Part shown: positions 24,846 through 32,826 of the stretch, piece after piece
Numbering within the stretch: position 1 is the first letter of the stretch
Layout: every line of letters starts with the position of its first letter
Source of the DNA: an uncultured Clostridia bacterium
GTDB taxonomy: Bacteria; Bacillota; Clostridia; Oscillospirales; CAG-272
Reading direction: 5' to 3'
Length of the DNA: 64,000 nucleotides
NCBI GenBank assembly: GCA_946407735.1
Contig: CAMJPL010000005.1
Location: 1-64,000, forward strand
Program-made: the position numbers and the translations under genes
The notes under the pieces: generated by a model
What the model was told of the DNA's origin: nothing
Database searches by the model: none
Seen by the model: the letters and a program-made list of their open reading frames with translations, nothing else

Positions 24846-25808
24846 TCAGCCGTTTTCTTCACCCTGCGACGCCTTCATCTCGCGGATCCTGCCGAGCAGA
24901 TAGCCCTCTCTGAGCCCGCCGGATGATATCACGATGTTCTTCGCCTGAACGCGCTTCACTATCTGCTCGAGCGCGATCATTCCGGTAACTATCGTATGCA
25001 GGCGGTCGGGTATCACCTTGATGAGTATCTCGATCTTGTCCTTGTTAAGGTGAGTGAAATAATCTATCGTGTCGAGCAGCTGATCGGAGGTCATTTTCGA
25101 TCCCGACTGCGTCCCGTCGGACGCGGTCATCTCATCGCGCAGCTTCGCCACCGAGCGGGCGGTGCCTCCGACGAGATACAGCGTGTCGCCGTAGCCGCTC
25201 AGCCAGTCGATCTTCCCGACCCTCTCGGCGACGTAAGCGGCGATCTGCTTCGCTTCCTTCTTCGACGGGAAGATCTCCTCGACGAACTTGCGGTAGAGCG
25301 AAAGACAGCCGAACTTGTCGCTGTGGGCCCTTACCGCGAGGCAGTCTATGAAGCCGAGGAGCTCGGTCGAGCCGCCGCCGATATCGCACATGACGCCGGA
25401 GCGCACGCTCTCGCCGAGGGCGTATCTGAGACCGTCAAAGCCGAGCAGGGCTTCGTTCTCGCCCGAGATAAGAGAGGTGTCGAGGCCGGTCCTCGCCTTT
25501 ACGGCGGCGATGACCTCGGCTGAGTTGATTATGTTTCGCAGCGACGCGGTGGCGAGGCAGAAGATCCTCTCCTCGGCGACGCCGACGTTCTCGGCGAGGC
25601 GCTTGTATTTCTCGAGCGTCTCGACGAGATGGCCGATTCCGGCCTCGCTCATGATCTTGCGGCTGTTGTAGTTTATGAGTCCCAGCGTCGAGGATTCGGT
25701 CATTATGAAGGAAAGCGTGGTTTCGCTGTCGACCTCATCCACGTCGTAGATATTCATCTTCATGGTGTTCGAGCCGATGTCGACCACCGCGTATCTGTTT
25801 TCTCTCAT
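24846..25808 (-). CDS. ppx: Exopolyphosphatase / GppA-family phosphatase
   Basis: 320 residues with the ASKHA ATPase-like fold: VVDIGSNTMKMNIYD (phosphate 1 loop), CDIGGGSTELLGF (phosphate 2 loop), and a third region LYLVGGTARSVAKL. These families hydrolyse polyphosphate ends or pppGpp. It lacks the long HD-like C-terminal domain of E. coli PPX, so it is the short two-lobe form. The stop codon TGA is 8 nt upstream of the chosen ppk start, so the two are coupled. Confidence 0.93.
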   Translation of the reverse strand: MRENRYAVVDIGSNTMKMNIYDVDEVDSETTLSFIMTESSTLGLINYNSRKIMSEAGIGHLVETLEKYKRLAENVGVAEERIFCLATASLRNIINSAEVIAAVKARTGLDTSLISGENEALLGFDGLRYALGESVRSGVMCDIGGGSTELLGFIDCLAVRAHSDKFGCLSLYRKFVEEIFPSKKEAKQIAAYVAERVGKIDWLSGYGDTLYLVGGTARSVAKLRDEMTASDGTQSGSKMTSDQLLDTIDYFTHLNKDKIEILIKVIPDRLHTIVTGMIALEQIVKRVQAKNIVISSGGLREGYLLGRIREMKASQGEENG

Positions 25809-25835
25809 GTCTTTATCGTTCCTGTCCTGTTTTTA

Positions 25836-27164
25836 TTAATTCTTCCCGAGCTGCTGCCAGTATTCCTCGAGGCACAGCCCTCTCTCCCACATCTTGCAGG
25901 CGTGGTATCTGCCGACGTAGCGGAAATGCCACGGCTCGAAGCTGATGCCGGTGATCTCGGTCTTGTCTGCCGGATATCTGAGGATGAAGCCGAATTTATA
26001 GCAGTTGTCCGCCAGCCATGTCGCGGCGGCCTGCTTCGCGAAGGAGACGTCGGCGGCGGCTATGTTGTGCATGTCGACGCACAGCCCCGACTGATGCTCA
26101 CTGCATCCCGGTATCTGGATGATTTTCGCCGCCTCGGCGTAGGCGGCCTCGTCGCCGAGATATGAGAACTCGGCTACCTTGTTGTTGAACGAGTACTGCT
26201 GCTGCTTGTACGGACGGTAAGCTGATGTCACCGTGACGTCATTGAATCCGTTTGCCCTCGCCTCGATGAGGAAGGCCTCGAGCGCCTTGGCGGCGTATTC
26301 GCGCATCTGCTGCGTCGCGCGGCCGTCGTTTCTCGTGTCGACGACGTCGATCAGATCCGTCGGGGCGTAATCCTCGCCGAGAGGATGCGTTTTGTTAATC
26401 AGAGTCAGGTACTCGTCCCCCTCGGGGTTCATGTACTGCTCATACGCCGAAAGATCCGACTTGAAATTGAAGGTGTAGTTTTCCCATGTCGGCTGAGGCG
26501 GCTCGGTCTCGGCAGGCGCGGCTGTCTCGGCCGTCTGCGTCTCTTCGGACGGCGTCTGCTCGTCGAAGCCGCCCTCGGGGACATCGTTCAGCAGCGGATC
26601 GCCGTTCGCGTCCGTCTCGCCGTTCGGCGCGAACGGATCGGAAGTTCCGGCGACCTTTCCGCCCTCAGGCTGGTTATCCGGCTTCGACGTCACGGCCCTG
26701 ACTACGGCCGTTATCACGAGCGCGAGGATGCCGATCACGACCACGGCGGCGATGATCAGCAGAGTTATGTTCCTGCGGCGGAGCTTCGCTTCTTTCTCTC
26801 GGCGGCGCTTCTCGGCCTCGGCGGCCTTGCGGCGGCGCTCAAGCTCCATGCGCCGAAGGGTTATTGCCGGATCCTCCTGCTGATACCCGTAGTTCTCGCC
26901 CTGATACCCGGCGTCGTATATCCGGCCGCCGGTGCTCTGGATCCGGGAATTCTGCCCCGACGTGTAGCCTCGGCCGCCGGAGTAAGCCTGACCGCCGTTC
27001 TGCCGCCCGGCGTATCCGCCCTGATTCATTCCCGTCTGCCGCTGACCTGACGGCTGACCGTAGCCCTGCGGCGCTCCCTGCGCCTGCCGGTTCCGGGTCT
27101 GAGCCGCCGAAGCGGGCCGACGGACGGCCGTTCTCTGCCTTTGTCCGTTATTCTGTCCGTTCAA
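25836..27164 (-). CDS. VanY-type D-alanyl-D-alanine carboxypeptidase with disordered cytosolic arm
   Basis: 442 residues. 1-120: Gln/Gly/Arg/Tyr-rich disordered region, then an Arg/Glu coiled coil, one membrane helix (about 128-152), an acidic Thr/Glu/Pro linker and a C-terminal M15B peptidase domain. Zinc-site motifs: SEHQSGLCVDMH (about residues 353-364) and EPWHFRYVG (about 414). It trims the terminal D-Ala from peptidoglycan stem peptides outside the cell. This is not itself vancomycin resistance: no vanH/A/X genes are nearby. A TTG start at 27164 with GGGGA 6 nt upstream is used. Same N-terminal style (G/Q/R-rich arm, coiled coil, TM) as the next gene. Confidence 0.9.
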   Translation of the reverse strand: MNGQNNGQRQRTAVRRPASAAQTRNRQAQGAPQGYGQPSGQRQTGMNQGGYAGRQNGGQAYSGGRGYTSGQNSRIQSTGGRIYDAGYQGENYGYQQEDPAITLRRMELERRRKAAEAEKRRREKEAKLRRRNITLLIIAAVVVIGILALVITAVVRAVTSKPDNQPEGGKVAGTSDPFAPNGETDANGDPLLNDVPEGGFDEQTPSEETQTAETAAPAETEPPQPTWENYTFNFKSDLSAYEQYMNPEGDEYLTLINKTHPLGEDYAPTDLIDVVDTRNDGRATQQMREYAAKALEAFLIEARANGFNDVTVTSAYRPYKQQQYSFNNKVAEFSYLGDEAAYAEAAKIIQIPGCSEHQSGLCVDMHNIAAADVSFAKQAAATWLADNCYKFGFILRYPADKTEITGISFEPWHFRYVGRYHACKMWERGLCLEEYWQQLGKN

Positions 27165-27231
27165 TTCTTATCCCCTGATAAATATATACGCTTATAGCGG
27201 TCTGCTGTGTTTTGCTGTGTGATTTCCGGTG

Positions 27232-28368
27232 TCATTCGACGAGGTCATATATCGAATAGTCGGTTTCGGCGGCAGCGGCTTCCTCGGCGGCCCTCGCCGC
27301 GGCGGCGGCCTCCTCGGCGGCGCGGCGTTTCTTCGCCTCGCGCTCGGCGCGTATGCGCTCCGGGTCGGTCTGCTGAAGTATCTCCTCGCTGAGAGAGCTC
27401 TCGGCGATATGCGGAGCGTAGCTCTCGTGCTTGAGCGTCAGATGGAGCGGGTTGTCGGGCGAAGCCGGCTTGTCGTTTATCGGGGTCAGAGACATCGTCG
27501 ACAGCGACGAATCGTACGTTGCCGTCATATCGGCGACGTAATAGTTGATGAACTCATACGGCACCCAGATATCGCCGTTTTTCATGACGGCCGGGTGCGG
27601 GAGTCGGACCTCGATGCCGTTGATCTCGACGACCGGCGTCCCGACATGGAAGCGCACCACGTCGCCGTACGCCGACGCGCGGTTGTCGCTGCCGATCTGC
27701 GTTATGAACGAATATTCGCCGGCGTCTCCGGTGACGACGAAGCCGTAATAGCTGCCGATGAGGGAGAAATCGACGTACCAGTCGTTGTTTATGTACACCT
27801 CTTCGGCGTCGTAGCTCCAGAGATGCGAGCCTTCGGTAAAATATCTCCGGCGGTAGTACTCATAGTTCGGTGAGACGGCTCTCGCCTGTTCGCGGGTGAT
27901 CTCCCGCCCGAGGACGTAGACCACCGTGTCGCCGCTCATCATCGTCCTTATCGAGGCGGCGTTGAGATACATCCATCCGCCGACGACAGAGAGGATTATG
28001 GTGACGAAGAACAGTATGAAGAAGAGCCTGATATGGCTGAGCACCTGCGCCAGCCCTTCGGCGCGCCTGTCCTTGCGCTCGGCCTTTTTCTGCCTTTTTC
28101 TTGCAGCCGCCCGTTCCCTCTCGGCGGCCTCCTCAGCCTCGAGCCTGAGACGCTCCTGCTCCTGCTGCCATTTCTTTCTCGAGTTCTGCTCCTCGCGCTC
28201 GAGGCGCTGATACTCGGCGGCCCGCTGACGCCTGTCGGCGCCGCCGTATCTGCCACCCGCATTTCCCCGGCGTCCGCCGGAGGCTGACGCGCCGCGGGCG
28301 TTCCCCGCGCCCGAAGCTCTGCCGCCGGTTCCGCCCTGACGCGTCCCGGAAGTGTTTCTGCCTGTCAT
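27232..28368 (-). CDS. Bitopic membrane protein with copper-amine-oxidase-N-like extracellular domain
   Basis: 378 residues, function unknown. 1-50 is Gly/Arg/Thr/Ser-rich and disordered, 50-115 an Arg/Glu/Lys-rich coiled coil, 120-145 a membrane helix, and the outside part includes strands similar to the copper-amine-oxidase N-terminal or stalk domain (VVEINGIEVRLPHPAVMKNG, then IWVPYEFI). The last 45 residues are a second Ala/Glu/Arg helix, again a possible coiled coil. Architecture and position next to VanY suggest a cell-envelope role such as divisome or wall scaffold, but this is inference. Confidence 0.6.
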   Translation of the reverse strand: MTGRNTSGTRQGGTGGRASGAGNARGASASGGRRGNAGGRYGGADRRQRAAEYQRLEREEQNSRKKWQQEQERLRLEAEEAAERERAAARKRQKKAERKDRRAEGLAQVLSHIRLFFILFFVTIILSVVGGWMYLNAASIRTMMSGDTVVYVLGREITREQARAVSPNYEYYRRRYFTEGSHLWSYDAEEVYINNDWYVDFSLIGSYYGFVVTGDAGEYSFITQIGSDNRASAYGDVVRFHVGTPVVEINGIEVRLPHPAVMKNGDIWVPYEFINYYVADMTATYDSSLSTMSLTPINDKPASPDNPLHLTLKHESYAPHIAESSLSEEILQQTDPERIRAEREAKKRRAAEEAAAAARAAEEAAAAETDYSIYDLVE

Positions 28369-28398
28369 CCGAGACCGTCCTTATATTGGATTTCTGCA

Positions 28399-28446
28399 CT
28401 GGGGGAAGGGAAACCCTTTCTGAAGAAAGGGTTTCCCTTCCCCCAG
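28399..28446. repeat. Palindromic repeat, copy 1 (22-bp perfect stem)
   Basis: A perfect 22-bp inverted repeat around a TGAA loop, rich in purine/pyrimidine tracts (CTGGGGGAAGGG...). The same element occurs at 45341-45391, and both copies continue to the right with the same flank (ACCCC, T-run, CC, then AAAGACTT). No T-run follows on the minus strand, so it is not a standard terminator for the neighbouring minus-strand genes. It is the main content of the gap 28369-28487. Resembles a REP/MITE-type dispersed element. Confidence 0.8.
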
Positions 28447-28487
28447 ACCCCTTTTCCTTCCCAAAGACTTCTGTTACAAAAAATATA

Positions 28488-29603
28488 CTATCTCACAAGA
28501 TAGGCGGCGAGAGCCTTTATCCTCTCCCCCGCGTAGCCCGCGAGAGCCTTTTCCGCCTCGCAGAAGACATATTTCCCGTCTTCTGTGCGGTATCGGCGGC
28601 ATCCGCCGCGGCAGTATATCAGCGCCGGGCAGGAAAGACATCCTTCCGGCGGCCTTGCCGCCCCTTCATCCAGAAAGCGCACGGCGCTTTCGGAGCCGGT
28701 AAGCGATTCTATGCCGTCCTTTATGTTTCCGAGCAGATATTCGTCGACGCACCAGAAATCGCACGGATAGACGTCGCCGTCGGCCTCGACGACGAACTGT
28801 ATCGAGCATGCTCCTCTCGAGCCGCATTCCTCCGGCATCTGTCCGGCGGCGGCGCGGATAAGATCGTCAAAGCGCCTGACGCTGATCCTTCTGCTCGATC
28901 TGCCAGAAAGATACGCCGCGATATCGGAATACCAGCAGTCGAACAGGCGGCAGAGGAACTTACCGTATCTTTCGGCGGTAAGACGGTTTTCCCCGTCCGA
29001 CACACAGGGGATGAACTGCATCCAGTCCCAGCCGCGGGCCTTGTATTCGTTATAGATCTGTCGCGGCTTTTTCGCAAGAGCGTCGGTCACGACGGTGAGA
29101 ATGTTGAACTTCACCCCGGCGGCGGCGAAATTATCGGCCGCGCGAAGCACCGTCTCATAGCTGCCCCTGTCGGCCATGTCCACCCGGCTGCCGTCGTGCA
29201 GAGGCTGATTGCCGTCGATCGAAAGCCCGACGAGCCAGTCATGCGAGGCGAAATACTCCGCCCAGCGCTTATCCGAAGCGCACAGGATGCCGTTCGTCTG
29301 TATCGAGAACGAGACCTTAAGGCCGGGAGAGATCTCATCGGCGTACCGCCGAAGCTCATCCTCAAACTGCATGAACCGCTCGAGCCCCCACAGCGTCGGC
29401 TCGCCGCCCTGAAAGCTGACATGCAGCGTTCCCGCCGAGGCATCGACCGCCGACCGTATCAGGCTCATGGCGGTTTCTTCATCCATCAGCCCTCTGTCGG
29501 CCTTCTCACGCGCACCGAGCTCGGCACGGTAAAAGCAGTAGCGGCAGTTCAGATTGCAGCGCCCGGATGCCGGCTTTATAAGCAGCGAAAGAGGGCGCTT
29601 CAT
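28488..29603 (-). CDS. Anaerobic sulfatase-maturing enzyme (radical SAM, SPASM domain)
   Basis: About 371 residues. Converts the active-site Cys or Ser of sulfatases to formylglycine using S-adenosylmethionine. Radical-SAM motif CNLNCRYC near residue 17-24; HVSFQGGEPTLWG near 85; C-terminal SPASM cluster cysteines in CGSRGACSIQF, YPCDFWC and CLSCPALIYCRGGC. Start at 29603 (MKRPLSLLIKPASG) chosen because GGGAGG lies 10 nt upstream and other anSMEs begin here. It directly follows the sulfatase gene (22 bp), its expected substrate. Confidence 0.93.
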   Translation of the reverse strand: MKRPLSLLIKPASGRCNLNCRYCFYRAELGAREKADRGLMDEETAMSLIRSAVDASAGTLHVSFQGGEPTLWGLERFMQFEDELRRYADEISPGLKVSFSIQTNGILCASDKRWAEYFASHDWLVGLSIDGNQPLHDGSRVDMADRGSYETVLRAADNFAAAGVKFNILTVVTDALAKKPRQIYNEYKARGWDWMQFIPCVSDGENRLTAERYGKFLCRLFDCWYSDIAAYLSGRSSRRISVRRFDDLIRAAAGQMPEECGSRGACSIQFVVEADGDVYPCDFWCVDEYLLGNIKDGIESLTGSESAVRFLDEGAARPPEGCLSCPALIYCRGGCRRYRTEDGKYVFCEAEKALAGYAGERIKALAAYLVR

Positions 29604-29625
29604 CGTTTTCAAGCCTCCCAAGGCT

Positions 29626-31014
29626 TCAGATCTTGCGTCCGGCAAGCAGCTGATCGGCAGTCCAGCCGATGAGCGGGTCGGAGCAGCGCTTGAGCTCGTC
29701 GTGGAGCTTTATCCTGTAATCGGCGATTATATCCTTGTACTCCGGGTTGCCGATCTCGTTTCTGAGCTCATTCGGATCCTTCTGTCGGTCGTAGAACTCG
29801 TCGATGTCGGTCGGGTTCCAGACGTACTTGTATCTCTCGCCGCAGATCATGCGCTCGCAGAAGAGACCGAACTGCTGACCGTTGTAGGTCGAAACGGCGG
29901 TATCGCGCCCGTCGAAGGAGACCCCGCCGCAGAGATCGGCAGACATATCCTTACCCTGGAACCAGCCGTCGGGAGATTCGATCCCCATCAGCCCGCACAG
30001 GGTGGCGGGGATATCGAGCATCGACTGAGCGAAGCTCTTCACGCGATTCGGCTTTATATGCCCGTCCCAGCGCATCGCCATCGGGATATGGGTGATGTCG
30101 TCGTACATGTTGTAGTGCTTGTCGATAAGACGGTGTCCGCCGCACATGTCGCCGTGATCGGTGACATAGACGATGATGGTGTTCTCCATCTGCCCCGATC
30201 TCTCAAGGGCATCAAGGATGAGGCCGACGGCGTTGTCGTACTGGGTGATTATGCCGTAATACATGGCAGCGGTGTATTTCCAGCCGTTATCCCATGTCCT
30301 GTCCTCGAGCTTCCAGTTTATGAGCTGTTGCTTCTGGATATACGGCTTGCCCTCGAAGGTCTCGCCGATGCTCCCCCACGGAGTGAGCTTGTCGGGATCG
30401 TACATCGACGAGAACGGCTCGCTCGGGCGGCAGGGCAGATGCGGCTCCGGGCTGTCGAGATGGATATACCACGGCTTATCCTGCTTTGTGAATTCCTCTA
30501 TCCATCCGATCGCGTGCTTCGCTATCTGATGCGTGAAGCTGTCCTCGAGCTTAACCGGATTCGGCTCGCCGAAGAAGCCGTTCGTATACTTCACATCCGG
30601 GTATCTGTCGGATATGTATTTGTTTATGTCGCCGCGCGAGACAAAATGCTCAAAGCCGTAATCCGACGGCTGGGCCTTCGGGTCGACCTCCCAGCATCCG
30701 GCGTAAGCGGTGTTGTATCCGGCCTCGTGGATCGCCCTCGTCCAGCTCCATATCGACTTGTCGATCCCGGCCACCGGGAAGACGATATGAGGATTCCACA
30801 GCCCGCCGTACATCTCGGGGCGTCTGCCGGAAAACAGCGCCTGTCTCGCCGGAGCGCATACCGGTATCGGGGTGTAGCAGTTTTCAAAGAAGGCTCCGTT
30901 GTCGGCGATACGCTCGAGATTCGGCGTCTTCACATCGAAGATATGGCTCATCGACACGCAGTCGTAGCGCTGCTGGTCGTACTGGATATAAAGCAGATTC
31001 GGTCTTTCGCTCAT
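29626..31014 (-). CDS. Cys-type sulfatase (arylsulfatase/alkaline-phosphatase superfamily)
   Basis: About 462 residues. N-terminal metal site LLYIQYDQQRYD, then the sulfatase signature CAPARQALFSGR (C-X-P-X-R) with the modifiable Cys at residue 53, and later YVTDHGDMCGGH. The C-X-P-X-R form needs oxidation to formylglycine by the anaerobic enzyme encoded next. No signal peptide, so it probably acts in the cytosol on imported sulfated sugars, such as those from mucin or host glycans; substrate unproven. Start at 31014 (MSERPNLLYI), with AAGG 8 nt upstream, since the frame further upstream is in the leader after the promoter. Confidence 0.93.
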   Translation of the reverse strand: MSERPNLLYIQYDQQRYDCVSMSHIFDVKTPNLERIADNGAFFENCYTPIPVCAPARQALFSGRRPEMYGGLWNPHIVFPVAGIDKSIWSWTRAIHEAGYNTAYAGCWEVDPKAQPSDYGFEHFVSRGDINKYISDRYPDVKYTNGFFGEPNPVKLEDSFTHQIAKHAIGWIEEFTKQDKPWYIHLDSPEPHLPCRPSEPFSSMYDPDKLTPWGSIGETFEGKPYIQKQQLINWKLEDRTWDNGWKYTAAMYYGIITQYDNAVGLILDALERSGQMENTIIVYVTDHGDMCGGHRLIDKHYNMYDDITHIPMAMRWDGHIKPNRVKSFAQSMLDIPATLCGLMGIESPDGWFQGKDMSADLCGGVSFDGRDTAVSTYNGQQFGLFCERMICGERYKYVWNPTDIDEFYDRQKDPNELRNEIGNPEYKDIIADYRIKLHDELKRCSDPLIGWTADQLLAGRKI

Positions 31015-31090
31015 TTTCGTAACCTTTTCGGCGATCTCACGCTCAGAATCCTGCGGGCAGCCCCCCGACAGAATATAATAACTCATAATA

Positions 31091-31119
31091 ATTATATCAT
31101 GACGGCCGGATTAATTCAA
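31091..31119 (-). promoter_or_regulatory. SigA promoter of the sulfatase operon
   Basis: Minus strand TTGAAT, 17 bp, TATAAT, giving a leader of about 70 nt. Confidence 0.88.
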
Positions 31120-31152
31120 GTCTAATTCGTGATATTTATGATAAAGAGAAAT

Positions 31153-31174
31153 AAAAAAAGCGGCCTCACGCCGC
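31153..31174 (-). terminator. Intrinsic terminator after the small export-family gene
   Basis: Minus-strand GCGGC / GCCGC stem with a 5-nt loop, followed by seven T. Closes the transcript that carries ribU and the gene at 31262. Confidence 0.88.
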
Positions 31175-31182
31175 GCATCTAA

Positions 31183-31214
31183 TAAGGGAAAGGACGCTGC
31201 CGTCCTTTCCCTTA
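31183..31214. other. Perfect 14-bp hairpin beside the terminator
   Basis: TAAGGGAAAGGACG / CGTCCTTTCCCTTA around a 4-nt loop. Precedes the terminator in the minus sense and could give a tandem 3' structure; no T-run of its own. Different sequence from the repeats at 28399 and 45341. Confidence 0.6.
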
Positions 31215-31261
31215 AGCTTAATTGAATGTTGTCTTTTGATCCTTCCAATCCGGCAGCGGGC

Positions 31262-31726
31262 TCACAGCAGCGCCGCGAAGCCGTAGGCTATGCCGGATAC
31301 TAGCACACCGGCTATCAGGACTCCGATGAGCAGCGCCGGGAGCGCCGTCTTCATGCGTATGTCAAGCAGAGCCGCGATTATGGCCCCCGTCCACGCCCCG
31401 GTGCCGGGGAGCGGTATCGCCACGAACAGTATAAGCCCGAGGACCTCGAACTGTCCTATCCTGTACGACCGCTTCATGGCGTGTTCCTCTATCCATCCTG
31501 CGAATTTCGAAAGATACTTTTTCGTCTTCATCCATTTCAGCAGACGCCGGATGAAAAGCAGGATGAACGGCACCGGCAGCATATTGCCGATGACGCAGAG
31601 GATATATGCGACATGCCAGTCGAGATCGGCGGCAGCCGCTATCGGTATCGCTCCCCTCAGCTCCACGACGGGAAGCATCGAGATGAAGAATACCCAGAGA
31701 GATTTTTTAATGATTTCGGCTGACAA
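31262..31726 (-). CDS. Small multi-drug export / COG2426-family membrane protein
   Basis: 154 residues with four to five membrane helices. Family mark near the start: MLPVVELRGAIPIA; another near residue 105: PLPGTGAWTGAI. These proteins are annotated from homology as small multidrug exporters, but no transport activity is firmly known for most members. The start is a TTG at 31726 with AGG 9 nt upstream. Located 41 bp after ribU, so part of the FMN-riboswitch transcript; a link to flavin handling is possible but unproven. Confidence 0.85.
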   Translation of the reverse strand: MSAEIIKKSLWVFFISMLPVVELRGAIPIAAAADLDWHVAYILCVIGNMLPVPFILLFIRRLLKWMKTKKYLSKFAGWIEEHAMKRSYRIGQFEVLGLILFVAIPLPGTGAWTGAIIAALLDIRMKTALPALLIGVLIAGVLVSGIAYGFAALL

Positions 31727-31767
31727 TACGTTATACCTGAAGGCGGCGGCGCCTCAGCGGATAAGGC

Positions 31768-32403
31768 TCACGCCTGCCCGCTCGCGCTCGATTTCCCGCG
31801 GCCGGTGCCCTTGATGATAGGGGAAAGATACTTGTAGATAAAGAATGTGATCAGGGAATCTGCGGCGCCTTTTAGAAATGTAAACGGAAGGTTGAAAACG
31901 ATCAGACATCCGAGCAGCCCGTCGACATTCGGGTTGAGCTCCTGATACATGCCGATTATCGTGTCGAGCGGCATGAATTTCGTGTAGACCGGGTACGAGA
32001 TGAAATAGTTGACCGGGATGCTCATCACCGCCATCGCAAGAGACCCGGCAAGGCAGGCTATGAACGCTCCCTTTCTCGTGCGGTTGTATTTGTATATGAA
32101 TCCGGCCGTTCCGACAAGGAATATCCCGATAAGGAAATTCGCCAGCTCTCCGACTCCGCCGGTGGACGAGGTCAGAAGCTTTACCAGATTCTTTATCAGG
32201 CAGACAAGGATCCCGGACAGCGGCCCCATCGCGAAGGACGAGATCAACGCCGGAAGCTCGGAAAAGTCGAACTTGATGAATGGCGGGATCAGAAACGGAA
32301 GCGGAAATTCAAGCAGCTGGAGCACCACTGCGACGGCGCTCATGATCGCGGTGACGGTTATATATCTGATATAGCCGAGTTCCCTCGTTGCGGCAGTATT
32401 CAT
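31768..32403 (-). CDS. ribU: Riboflavin ECF transporter substrate-binding subunit (RibU)
   Basis: 211 residues with about six membrane helices. The RibU signature PFIKFDFSELPALI lies at about residues 41-54, then FAMGPLSGILVCLIKNL. S-components capture the vitamin and dock to a shared ECF module (EcfA1A2T), which is not in the window. Riboflavin specificity is supported by the FMN riboswitch upstream. Start at 32403 with GAGAGGT 6 nt upstream. The C-terminus is a basic tail (KGTGRGKSSASGQA). Confidence 0.93.
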   Translation of the reverse strand: MNTAATRELGYIRYITVTAIMSAVAVVLQLLEFPLPFLIPPFIKFDFSELPALISSFAMGPLSGILVCLIKNLVKLLTSSTGGVGELANFLIGIFLVGTAGFIYKYNRTRKGAFIACLAGSLAMAVMSIPVNYFISYPVYTKFMPLDTIIGMYQELNPNVDGLLGCLIVFNLPFTFLKGAADSLITFFIYKYLSPIIKGTGRGKSSASGQA

Positions 32404-32485
32404 TTTTTACCTCTCAAATTCTATAAAAAACAGACAATTTGAGAGATCGGCGATGTAAGGATATTATTCAAAAACGCTTGAACAA

Positions 32486-32519
32486 CAAAAATGCTCTCCG
32501 ATGGGTTGCTTCGGAGGGC
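32486..32519 (-). terminator. Expression-platform terminator of the FMN riboswitch
   Basis: Minus-strand stem CTCCGA / TCGGAG (with outer GC/GC pairs) followed by ATTTTTG, between the FMN aptamer and ribU. Implies transcriptional attenuation when FMN is bound. Confidence 0.75.
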
Positions 32520-32583
32520 GGCGTTATTCGTCGGGCGCAGATGCCCCTTTCGCGGCGGCATAGCCCGCCGCTTATGATATCGT

Positions 32584-32754
32584 CGATCTTTTTCATCCGG
32601 ACTGTGGCGGCATGCCGCCTCCCGCGGAGCATCATGTTCATGACGATGTCACCGCCGGAACCGTCGGTCGGGGGATTTCGCCCCGTCAACGGGATGATAT
32701 ATCCCGCTCTTGGACTGTAACCATCGGTGTGGAATTTCACCACCCTCAAAGTCG
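32584..32754 (-). ncRNA. FMN riboswitch (RFN element) controlling ribU
   Basis: On the minus strand the aptamer core is clear: GGTGGTGAAATTCCACACC, then GATGGTTACAGTCC, then GGGGCGAAATCCCC with CGACCGACGGT, and the 3' ACAGTCCGGATG followed by AAAGAT. P1 pairs CGACTTT with AAAGATCG (one bulge). Between ACGGT and ACAGTC there is an insertion of about 55 nt that forms its own GC-rich hairpin, longer than in standard RFN elements. This explains most of the 423-bp gap 32404-32826. FMN binding should cut expression of ribU and the gene after it. Confidence 0.95.
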
Positions 32755-32763
32755 GACGTCTTT

Positions 32764-32791
32764 CCTGCCGGACGGTTTCCCGTCCGGCAGG
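32764..32791. other. Perfect 12-bp hairpin downstream of tuf
   Basis: CCTGCCGGACGG / CCGTCCGGCAGG with a 4-nt loop (GAAA tetraloop in the minus sense). It lies between the tuf stop and the FMN riboswitch and may end or process the tuf transcript, although no T-run follows it in the minus sense. Confidence 0.55.
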
Positions 32792-32826
32792 ATGATGTCT
32801 TTGATATTAAGCTATATTATTTCAGA

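Noticed and set aside
25836-27164. VanY-type gene as vancomycin-resistance determinant.
   Set aside because: No vanHAX, vanRS or D-Ala-D-Lac ligase genes nearby; M15B carboxypeptidases are common housekeeping wall enzymes.
32468-32749. Minus-strand frame of 93 codons before ribU.
   Set aside because: It lies wholly inside the FMN riboswitch and its expression platform, whose RNA structure explains the sequence.
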